Below are positions 26,734 to 32,832 of a stretch of 32,832 nucleotides of DNA, piece by piece. The position numbers were made by a program, and so were the translations under genes. This DNA comes from Paludibacteraceae bacterium (GTDB lineage Bacteria; Bacteroidota; Bacteroidia; Bacteroidales; Paludibacteraceae), in the NCBI GenBank assembly GCA_017464025.1, contig JAFUEI010000021.1, positions 1-32,832 of the forward strand, in the 5' to 3' direction. Under the pieces are notes generated by a model. It did no database searches. It was not told where the DNA came from and saw only the letters and a program-made list of their open reading frames with translations. Each line of letters opens with the position of its first letter. Positions within the stretch are counted from its first letter, which is position 1.

Positions 26734-26773
26734 AGCGGCAAGAGTCAGGCCTGTGCCTGATTCTTGCTTCGCT
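26734..26773 (+). terminator. Hairpin terminator of the T9SS unit
   Basis: GCAAGAGTCAGGC (26738-26750) and GCCTGATTCTTGC (26755-26767) pair around CTGT, with one G-U pair. The stem extends with AGCG/CGCT past a bulge. The T-tract is poor (TT then CGC), so termination may be partial or the structure may protect the 3' end. Confidence 0.6.
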
Positions 26774-26879
26774 GTATGAATAAATTGGATTCGTACCGTC
26801 TGCCGGACCGCCTGCAGACACCGTAGTAGAGCGGACCGCCCTCGCCTGCGGCTGGTAGAAAACCTGAAGTTCAGATGTT

Positions 26880-27743
26880 ATGAGGAAGCGTCATCGTTTT
26901 TTCAATATGTATCTCACCACCACCGTCTCGGTGATGCTGGTGCTGTTCCTTATCGGTGTTGAAGCCGTGCTGCTCCTTTCGGCGCGCGACCTCATCAGGC
27001 AGCTCAAGGAGAATGTGTCGCTCGATGTCGTCATCAACGACTATGCCGACTCCCTACAGCTCGGCCGCTTGGATAATATGCTCACGCTCGCACCCTATGT
27101 GCGGGAATTTACCTATATCAGCAAGGAGCAGGCGCTGGAGGAGCATATCGCTTCCCTCGGCGAGAACCCCGCCGATTTTCTGGGCTACAACCCGCTGAAG
27201 GCGTCTTACGCCGTGAAACTTACGGCCGAATATGCGCAGACCGACAGCATCGCTGCCATCGAGGCGCAGTTGCAGCAGTTCCCTTGCGTCAACCGCGTAA
27301 TCTATCAGAAAGGGGTGGTGGGCATGCTCGACAAGAACGTCCGCCTCATCTCTATGATACTCGTCGGTGTCGCCTTGTTGCTGCTTTTTGTGGCCGTGGC
27401 TCTCATTGTGAACACAATCCGTCTGCACGTCTATTCCAAGCGTTTCCTTATCAACACGATGAAGCTCGTCGGGGCCACCCCGCACGTCATCAAAGCGCCT
27501 ATCGTGCGCCGCAATGTGCTGATGGGGCTGGTGGCCGGTGTGCTGGCCCTGCTTCTGCTGGCCGGTGCGCTCTGGTATTGCCGCGAGCGTCTGGGCGTGT
27601 CGCTCATGTTGCTCACCTGGCAGAACTGCGCCTTGGTGGCCGCGGTCGTAATAGGTTGCGGACTGATGCTCACCTTCTTCGCTTCAATCTTCGCTACCAA
27701 CCGCTATATCCGCATGAAGACCGACGACCTCTACTTTGTCTGA
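26880..27743 (+). CDS. ftsX: Cell division ABC transporter permease-like protein FtsX
   Basis: This 287-residue inner-membrane protein has the FtsX layout: a first helix (about 12-34), a periplasmic domain (35-155) and three further helices (about 157-179, 211-233, 250-272). The motif KLVGATPHVIKAPIVRRNVLMG between helices 2 and 3 is typical of the family. With FtsE it signals across the membrane to activate septal peptidoglycan hydrolases. The ftsE gene is not adjacent, as is common in Bacteroidetes. It is the first gene of the housekeeping run ending with queA. Only a weak promoter-like TAAATTGG lies at 26781-26788, so its promoter is uncertain. Confidence 0.93.
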   Translation: MRKRHRFFNMYLTTTVSVMLVLFLIGVEAVLLLSARDLIRQLKENVSLDVVINDYADSLQLGRLDNMLTLAPYVREFTYISKEQALEEHIASLGENPADFLGYNPLKASYAVKLTAEYAQTDSIAAIEAQLQQFPCVNRVIYQKGVVGMLDKNVRLISMILVGVALLLLFVAVALIVNTIRLHVYSKRFLINTMKLVGATPHVIKAPIVRRNVLMGLVAGVLALLLLAGALWYCRERLGVSLMLLTWQNCALVAAVVIGCGLMLTFFASIFATNRYIRMKTDDLYFV

Positions 27744-27752
27744 ACATCCCAA

Positions 27753-27800
27753 TTCAACAGTTCAACAGTTCCCCAGTTCAACAATTCCCCAATTCAACAA
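27753..27800 (+). repeat. Six 8-bp repeat units directly before the DUF3098 gene
   Basis: Six consecutive 8-base units run up to the base before the ATG: two TTCAACAG, TTCCCCAG, TTCAACAA, TTCCCCAA, TTCAACAA. They fill almost the whole gap from the ftsX stop. This is the same family as the tracts at 19330-19361 and 19626-19666. Confidence 0.85.
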
Positions 27801-27801
27801 T

Positions 27802-28020
27802 ATGAAACAAAGCCTCCCTAAACTGAATATCTGGCTGATAGCAGCCTCCCTACTGGTTATCGTTGTCGGCTTCGCGCTGATGACGGGTGCTCCCAGCGGT
27901 GCAACAGAGTACAATCCCGACATCTTCTCGGTGCGCCGTATCACGGTCGGACCGATGATAGCGCTTGCGGGCTTCGTGCTGATGATTTTCGCTATTCTCT
28001 ACAAACCCAAGAAACGTTAA
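27802..28020 (+). CDS. DUF3098 small membrane protein
   Basis: This 72-residue protein has two transmembrane helices (about 10-27 and 49-67) separated by the short loop around EYNPDIFSVRRITVGP, which is typical of DUF3098. The function is unknown. It is found between ftsX and uppP in many Bacteroidetes, so a role in envelope assembly is a fair guess from context only. The start at 27802 directly follows the 8-bp repeats; an in-frame ATG at 27736 overlaps ftsX and would translate the repeats. The uppP gene starts three bases after its stop. Confidence 0.87.
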   Translation: MKQSLPKLNIWLIAASLLVIVVGFALMTGAPSGATEYNPDIFSVRRITVGPMIALAGFVLMIFAILYKPKKR

Positions 28021-28023
28021 ACT

Positions 28024-28833
28024 ATGTCTTGGTGGGAAGCGTTGATACTGGGTATCGTGCAGGGACTCACCGAGTTTCTGCCTGTGAGCAGCAGCGGCCA
28101 TCTTGAGATAGGTCAGGCACTGCTCGGCACGTCGGGCGAAGAGAACCTGACGTTTGCCATCGTAGTGCATACCGCCACGGTGCTGTCCACGCTCGTCGTC
28201 TTCTGGCGCGAGGTATGGCAGTTGCTCTGCGGCACCTTCACCACGCTCAAGTGGAACGCGGAGAAAGACTATGTGGCCAAGCTGGTGGTGTCTATGGTGC
28301 CTGTCTTCATCGTTGGCATGTTCTTCAAGGACGAGGTGGAGCGGTTCTTCGGCAGCGGCTTGCTGCTGGTAGGCATCTGCCTGCTCCTTACGTCGCTGCT
28401 GCTCTGGCTGAGCGAGTTCATCGTGAAGCGCCGCGGCGGCGAGGGACATGAGGTCACCTATCGCGACGCCCTCATCATAGGCTGTGCACAGGCGGTGGCC
28501 ATACTGCCCGGACTGTCGCGCAGCGGAAGCACTATCGCCACGGGCCTCTTGTGCGGTGTCAGGAAAGAAACGGTGGCCCAGTTCTCCTTCCTGATGGTGC
28601 TCGTGCCTATTCTGGGAGAAGCGTTCCTGGACGGGCTGAAGATGCTTACCGGCGCCGAGGCCGCTCCTTCGCTGCCCCCGCTCTCGCTCGCAGTAGGCTT
28701 TGTGGCCGCTTTCCTCACGGGATGGGCCGCCTGCCGCTTCATGCTGCAGATTGTACGGAAGCAGAAACTGATATACTTCGCTGTCTATTGCCTGCTGGCC
28801 GGCACGCTGGCCATTGTATGGTCATTGCTCTAA
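28024..28833 (+). CDS. uppP: Undecaprenyl-diphosphate phosphatase UppP/BacA
   Basis: This 269-residue, multi-pass inner-membrane enzyme removes one phosphate from undecaprenyl diphosphate, recycling the lipid carrier for peptidoglycan and surface glycans. The two signature regions are complete: QGLTEFLPVSSSGHL at residues 13-27 (E17 and H26 match the catalytic glutamate and histidine of the Escherichia coli enzyme) and LPGLSRSGST at 161-170 with R166. The length is normal for the family. Three-base gaps on both sides tie it to the DUF3098 gene and truB in one transcript. Confidence 0.96.
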   Translation: MSWWEALILGIVQGLTEFLPVSSSGHLEIGQALLGTSGEENLTFAIVVHTATVLSTLVVFWREVWQLLCGTFTTLKWNAEKDYVAKLVVSMVPVFIVGMFFKDEVERFFGSGLLLVGICLLLTSLLLWLSEFIVKRRGGEGHEVTYRDALIIGCAQAVAILPGLSRSGSTIATGLLCGVRKETVAQFSFLMVLVPILGEAFLDGLKMLTGAEAAPSLPPLSLAVGFVAAFLTGWAACRFMLQIVRKQKLIYFAVYCLLAGTLAIVWSLL

Positions 28834-28836
28834 GGG

Positions 28837-29526
28837 ATGGATTTCGTTGAAGGGGAGATACTGGCATTTGACAAGCCTTACCGCTGGACCTCGTTCGATG
28901 TGGTGGGCAAGGTGCGTTGGCTCTTGTGCCGCAAGCTGGGGATCAAACGCCTGAAAGTGGGGCACACGGGGACGCTCGACCCTTTGGCAACGGGGGTGGT
29001 GGTCGTCTGCACCGGTCGCATGACGAAGCAGATTGACAGTCTGCAGCAGCACGTGAAAGAATATGTGGCCACGCTGCAGCTCGGAGCCACCACGCCGAGT
29101 TTCGATTTGGAAAAGCCTGTAGATGCCACATGGCCTACCGGGCATATCACGCGCGAACTCATCGACAGCGTGCTCCCGCGCTTCCGCGGGGAGATATGGC
29201 AGGTGCCGCCGGTGTTCTCGGCGGTGAAGGTGGAAGGCAAGCGTGCCTACGCCTACGCACGCAAAGGTGAAGAGGTGGAGCTGCAACCCAAGCTGCTGGT
29301 GATTGACGAACTGGAGGTGCTGGACTTCGAACCTGCAACCATGCAGCTCACGCTGCGCATCGTCTGCTCCAAGGGTACCTATATCCGCGCTTTGGCACGC
29401 GACATCGGGCAGGCACTCGGCTCGGGAGCTCACCTGACAGCCCTGCGCCGCACCCGCGTAGGCGGCATCCGCGTGGAGGACTGCCTCTCCTTCCCTGCTT
29501 TCGAGCAGATGTTGGCAGAGCTATAG
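28837..29526 (+). CDS. truB: tRNA pseudouridine(55) synthase TruB
   Basis: This 229-residue cytosolic enzyme makes pseudouridine at position 55 of the T-loop in tRNA. The catalytic aspartate is D48 in GHTGTLDPLATG (42-53). KEYVATLQLGATTPSFD and PPVFSAVKVEGKRAYAYAR are the usual substrate-binding segments, and CSKGTYIRALARDIG is the late family motif. It is shorter than the E. coli enzyme (about 314 residues) because the C-terminal PUA-type domain is missing, which is normal in Bacteroidetes. It starts three bases after uppP, with queA 83 bases downstream. Confidence 0.96.
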   Translation: MDFVEGEILAFDKPYRWTSFDVVGKVRWLLCRKLGIKRLKVGHTGTLDPLATGVVVVCTGRMTKQIDSLQQHVKEYVATLQLGATTPSFDLEKPVDATWPTGHITRELIDSVLPRFRGEIWQVPPVFSAVKVEGKRAYAYARKGEEVELQPKLLVIDELEVLDFEPATMQLTLRIVCSKGTYIRALARDIGQALGSGAHLTALRRTRVGGIRVEDCLSFPAFEQMLAEL

Positions 29527-29609
29527 ACAGGCTGGCAATGCCTCTTGCTGTTCACAGCCGCCCCCTTGACTCCTTGACATCCGACTGAATCAATAGAAAA
29601 CACGATATA

Positions 29610-30686
29610 ATGAAACTCTCACAATTCAAGTTTACGCTCCCCAAGGAGCAGATAGCGCAGTATCCGGCGCGCTACCGCGACGAGTCGCGTCTGCTGGTGC
29701 TGCACCGAAAGACGGGGGACATCGAGCTCAAGCAGTTCCCCGACGTGGTCAACTATTTCGATGAAGGCGACCACTTCCTGCTCAACGATACGAAGGTGTT
29801 CCCCGCCCGCCTCTACGGCACCAAAGAACGTACCGGTGCCGCCATCGAAGTGTTCCTGCTGCGCGAGCTCAACCACGAGAACCGCTACTGGGACGTGCTC
29901 GTGGACCCAGCCCGCAAGATACGTATCGGCAACAAAATCTATTTCGGCAACGACAGTAGCATCGTGGCCGAGGTTATCGACAACACTACCTCGCGCGGCC
30001 GTACCTTGCGCTTCCTGACCGACTACTCCAACGACGAGTTCCGCGAGCATCTCTTCGCCCTCGGACACACGCCCCTGCCCAAGTATATCCACCGCGACCG
30101 CGAGCATCCCGACGAGCGTGACAAAGAGGACGCCGAGCGCTATCAGACCATCTTTGCCAACCCGGCCAAAGATGCTGCCGTGGCCGTGCCGGCTACCGGA
30201 CTGCATTTCTCCAAGTCCGTCTTCAAGCGTATGGAGATTCACGGTATCGGCTGGAGCTTTGTCACCTCCCATGTCGGTCTGGGCATCACCAAACCTATTG
30301 ATGTGGAAGACCTCACCAAGCACAAGATGGACTCCGAGCAGATGACTATCAGCCAGGAGGTGGTGGACACCATCGAGCGGCTCCATGCCGGAGAAAAGCG
30401 TCTTTGCGCCGTCGGTACCGACGTGATGCGCGTGCTGGAGACCGTGGTCGGCACCAACGGACACGTGAAGGCCCTCGACGGCTGGACCAACAAGTTCATC
30501 TTCCCCCCCTACGACTTCACCGTGGCCAATGCCATGCTGGCCAACCTCTATATGCCCCTCTCCACGCAGATTATGATGGTGGCCGCTTTCGGCGGCTACG
30601 ACGAGGTGATGCATGCCTACGAAGTGGCCGTACAGGAAGGCTTTCGCTTCGGCGACTATGGCGATGCCATGCTGATAGTGGACTAA
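29610..30686 (+). CDS. queA: S-adenosylmethionine:tRNA ribosyltransferase-isomerase QueA
   Basis: This 358-residue cytosolic enzyme moves the ribosyl part of SAM to preQ1 at tRNA position 34, giving epoxyqueuosine. The protein shows [12 protein letters not shown] (59-70), [34 protein letters not shown] and the closing [10 protein letters not shown], all diagnostic of QueA. The length is close to the family norm. It is the last gene of the run from ftsX and converges with fadD; the two share a terminator 48 bases after its stop. No other queuosine gene lies in the window. Confidence 0.96.
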   Translation: MKLSQFKFTLPKEQIAQYPARYRDESRLLVLHRKTGDIELKQFPDVVNYFDEGDHFLLNDTKVFPARLYGTKERTGAAIEVFLLRELNHENRYWDVLVDPARKIRIGNKIYFGNDSSIVAEVIDNTTSRGRTLRFLTDYSNDEFREHLFALGHTPLPKYIHRDREHPDERDKEDAERYQTIFANPAKDAAVAVPATGLHFSKSVFKRMEIHGIGWSFVTSHVGLGITKPIDVEDLTKHKMDSEQMTISQEVVDTIERLHAGEKRLCAVGTDVMRVLETVVGTNGHVKALDGWTNKFIFPPYDFTVANAMLANLYMPLSTQIMMVAAFGGYDEVMHAYEVAVQEGFRFGDYGDAMLIVD

Positions 30687-30733
30687 GAGGAAATACGGCA
30701 GAAGAACTCTCTGCCCGTTGCTCGGAAAAAAGA

Positions 30734-30762
30734 AAGCCGTTTCTGCTTACCAGAAACGGCTT
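30734..30762. terminator. Bidirectional terminator between queA and fadD
   Basis: AAGCCGTTTCTG (30734-30745) and CAGAAACGGCTT (30751-30762) form a perfect 12-bp stem around CTTAC. T-rich sequence follows on the plus strand (TTATTTCGTCTTT). On the minus strand the A-rich 30725-30735 gives the T-run. The fadD stop codon (complement of 30747-30749) lies in the loop and its last codons in one arm. Confidence 0.88.
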
Positions 30763-32513
30763 ATTTCGTCTTTGTAGGCTTCCATCACGGCTTTGCGCTT
30801 CACCTTCAGCGTGGGGGATAGGAAGTTGTGGTCGGTCCACTCCTCGGGCACAAGGGTGAACTTGTGAATCTTCTCCCAGTTGCCGAAGTTTCCGCTCAGG
30901 CGGGCTATCTCGCGTTCTATCTCGCGGCGCACCTCCTTGCTGTTGCAGATGTCTTCGTTGGTCTCAAAGTGGAGCTTGCGGCTCTTCCCCCAGGTGCGTA
31001 TATAGGCAAAGTCGGGCGAGATGAGGGCTGCGGCATAGCGCTGGTATTCGCCCATCACCATCATCTGGCTGATGAAGGGCGACTCCGTGAGGCGTGTCTC
31101 TATCAGCTCGGGGTTGATGTATTTGCCCAAACTGGTCTTGAAGAGCGACTTCAGGCGGCCGGTGATGCTGAGCAACCCTTCGGGAGAAAGCCGGCCGGTG
31201 TCGCCGGTGTGAAACCAACCGTCGCTGTCTATCACTTCGGCCGTGAGCTCGGGGTGCTGGTAGTAACCCATCATCACGTTGCCGCCGCGGCAGAGCACCT
31301 CCCCTTCGTCGGAGATGCGTAACTCCACTCCCGGCAGAGCCACGCCCACGCAGCCCGGACGGCGCTCGTGCAGACCCTTGCGGCTCACCGTAATCACGGG
31401 AGAGGTCTCGCTCAGACCGTAACCCTCGATGATGGGCATGCCTATGGCGGAGAAGAACGAGGCCAGCTTGGGCTGTAGCGCACTGCCTCCGCTCACCACA
31501 ATCTCGAAATGACCGCCTATGGCCTCACGCAGTTTCTTATATACCAACCGGTCGTACAGACGGAGCACCGCCTTGTAGGCCGGACCTTTGTTTTCGTAGT
31601 TGAAGCGCTCCGCATGGCGCATGGCCGCGAAGAACACGGTGCGCTGCAGGACGGGCAGTTTGCGGCCCGTCAGCACCAACCGGTCATATACCTTCTCCAA
31701 CACGCGCGGAACGCACGTCATGATGTTCGGGTCCGTTGCCTGGATGTCCTGGCCGATGGTGCCTACGTTCTGCCCGTAATAGACACTGATGCCGGCGTAC
31801 TGGTAGTAATATACTAACAGGCGCTCGTAGGCATGGCAGAGCGGCAGGAACGACAAGGCGCGGCGCGACGTGCCGTCAGGGATGCCGGCCACACCCAGCA
31901 CCTGCATCACGAGGTTGCTGTGGCTCAGCATCACGCCTTTGGGCAGCCCTGTGGTGCCCGAGGTGAAGATGAGGGTGGCCAATTGGGCGGGCTGCACGCT
32001 CTCGCGCAGCAGGGCGATGCGCGGCAGGTTCTGCAGCAGGTGCTCTTCGCCCAAGCGGTAGAGGTCTTGATAGCTCTGATAGTCCGACTCGGGATGCGGC
32101 AGCATCGTTATCACGTGCTTCAGCGCCGGCAATTCGGCAAACAGCGGCTCCACCTTCTGCTGGAGCTCCTTGCCTTCCACGAAGGCGACGCACATCTCCG
32201 ATACGGAGAAGATGTGACGGTAGTCCTCCTGCGAGATGGTGGCATATACCGGCACCGACACGGCGCCTATCTGCATCGCGGCATAGTCTGCGATGTTCCA
32301 TTCCGGCCGGCTGGGGCTGATGATGCCCACTTTGTCGCCCGGCTGCACGCCAAGTTCCAACAGGGCGCTGCTGATGATGTCCACGCTGCTTACGTAAGTC
32401 TTTGCGTCCATCTTCAGCCAGACGCCGTCCTGTTTCCACGAGAAGACGGTGTCTTGCTCCGGATAAAGCTGCCCGTACCGGCGGACAATATCAAAAATGC
32501 GTGTAATCTCCAT
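30747..32513 (-). CDS. fadD: Long-chain fatty acid-CoA ligase (AMP-forming)
   Basis: This 588-residue enzyme of the ANL superfamily activates long-chain fatty acids with ATP and CoA by way of an acyl-adenylate. The P-loop-like A3 motif is LIFTSGTTGLPKG (181-193). GYGLSETSP (364-372) is A5, WFHTGD (433-438) the A7 region, and GRLKSLFKTSLGKYINPE (452-469) the hinge and A8 region. SPTLKVKRK near 566-574 holds the C-terminal catalytic lysine. It has no signal peptide and is probably peripheral to the inner membrane. The gene stands alone on the minus strand with its own promoter. The symbol is by family resemblance, and chain-length preference cannot be read from the sequence. Confidence 0.92.
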   Translation of the reverse strand: MEITRIFDIVRRYGQLYPEQDTVFSWKQDGVWLKMDAKTYVSSVDIISSALLELGVQPGDKVGIISPSRPEWNIADYAAMQIGAVSVPVYATISQEDYRHIFSVSEMCVAFVEGKELQQKVEPLFAELPALKHVITMLPHPESDYQSYQDLYRLGEEHLLQNLPRIALLRESVQPAQLATLIFTSGTTGLPKGVMLSHSNLVMQVLGVAGIPDGTSRRALSFLPLCHAYERLLVYYYQYAGISVYYGQNVGTIGQDIQATDPNIMTCVPRVLEKVYDRLVLTGRKLPVLQRTVFFAAMRHAERFNYENKGPAYKAVLRLYDRLVYKKLREAIGGHFEIVVSGGSALQPKLASFFSAIGMPIIEGYGLSETSPVITVSRKGLHERRPGCVGVALPGVELRISDEGEVLCRGGNVMMGYYQHPELTAEVIDSDGWFHTGDTGRLSPEGLLSITGRLKSLFKTSLGKYINPELIETRLTESPFISQMMVMGEYQRYAAALISPDFAYIRTWGKSRKLHFETNEDICNSKEVRREIEREIARLSGNFGNWEKIHKFTLVPEEWTDHNFLSPTLKVKRKAVMEAYKDEISRFW

Positions 32514-32528
32514 AAACCGCGATGAAAT

Positions 32529-32562
32529 TACAACTTCATATAAGCTACAACTTCATATAAGC
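32529..32562 (-). repeat. Perfect tandem 17-bp repeat in the fadD leader
   Basis: TACAACTTCATATAAGC occurs twice without a gap (32529-32545 and 32546-32562). A truncated third copy (TACAACTT) begins at 32574, next to the -7 element. The repeats lie between promoter and start codon of fadD, within the predicted leader RNA. Confidence 0.9.
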
Positions 32563-32567
32563 CGCGG

Positions 32568-32598
32568 CAAAGTTACAACTTTTATTTCTTTTTGCAAA
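32568..32598 (-). promoter_or_regulatory. Promoter of fadD
   Basis: Read on the minus strand, TTTG (complement of 32595-32598) and TAACTTTG (complement of 32568-32575) are 19 bases apart, fitting the Bacteroidetes promoter. Transcription would start near 32561, inside the tandem repeat, leaving a leader of about 48 bases. Confidence 0.75.
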
Positions 32599-32832
32599 AT
32601 CTGCCAACAACCTGCTTTTTGTATAATCTGCCATCCGCCGGCAGATTCACGCCCTCAAACAGCATCCGGAAGACTACTCGGATAAGGCGTAGAGGAGAAC
32701 TACCTGGCATATAATATATCAGCAGCTGCCGGGGCCATTTTATAATTTGAGTGAGCGGCTCCTGATAATGTGTGTAATTCCCATAGAAAAGGTAATTTTT
32801 TGCGTGAGGCATAAGTCTCTGCGGTACTGAAA

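Larger units (their letters stand above)
32514..32832. other. Terminal intergenic region (319 bases)
   Basis: Besides the fadD promoter and the 17-bp repeat, an 18-base motif starting CTTTTTG and ending AATCTGCC occurs twice as a direct repeat with two mismatches (32588-32605 and 32615-32632). AATCTGCC (32625-32632) also faces GGCAGATT (32640-32647) as an inverted repeat, a possible operator. A 76-codon minus-strand reading frame (32582-32812) exists, but it runs into the fadD promoter and resembles no family I know. I see no convincing gene here. Confidence 0.55.

Noticed and set aside
32582-32812. 76-codon minus-strand reading frame at the right end
   Set aside because: It overlaps the fadD promoter, matches no family I know, and holds inverted and direct repeats typical of a non-coding region.

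Overview
The window is a chromosomal segment of a fairly GC-rich member of the order Bacteroidales. Three things point there: a complete type IX secretion (T9SS) core cluster porP-gldK-gldL-gldM-gldN, promoters of the Bacteroidetes type (TAnnTTTG with an upstream TTTG or TTG), and the run ftsX-DUF3098-uppP-truB-queA, which is typical of this phylum. Genus and species cannot be told from the sequence. No rRNA, tRNA, insertion sequence, phage gene or CRISPR array was found.

Left part (1-3160): a small RadA/DnaB-like RecA-fold ATPase of unknown role, then htpG (Hsp90) with a strong rho-independent terminator. Cargo region (3161-18670): three consecutive large secreted proteins. The first two are paralogues of about 1,025 residues separated by one base. 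The third is a 2,982-residue protein built from alternating jelly-roll-like and fibronectin III-like modules, ending in a classical T9SS C-terminal sorting domain. Two perfect hairpins close this region.

A small unit follows (18703-20293) with a SAM-dependent methyltransferase and a PduO-type cobalamin adenosyltransferase. Then comes the T9SS unit (20325-26773): one promoter, a leader hairpin, a small acidic DUF2795 protein, the PorP/SprF-family outer-membrane protein, the lipoprotein GldK, the motor proteins GldL and GldM, and the periplasmic GldN, closed by a hairpin terminator. No further promoter of the recognised type was found inside it. The neighbouring giant proteins are therefore plausible substrates of the machine encoded next door.

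The right part (26880-30686) is a housekeeping run: ftsX, a DUF3098 membrane protein, uppP, truB and queA. It converges on fadD (long-chain acyl-CoA ligase, minus strand). One hairpin ends both units and overlaps the fadD stop codon. The last 319 bases hold the fadD promoter, a perfect tandem 17-bp repeat in its leader, and no convincing gene.

No clearly new enzymatic or defence system was recognised. The points most worth a second look are the unnamed 225-230-residue module shared by the two paralogues, the common C-terminal plan of the three cargo proteins with two kinds of tail, and 8-bp repeat tracts that sit in front of genes and once inside a gene, where copy-number change would shift the frame.
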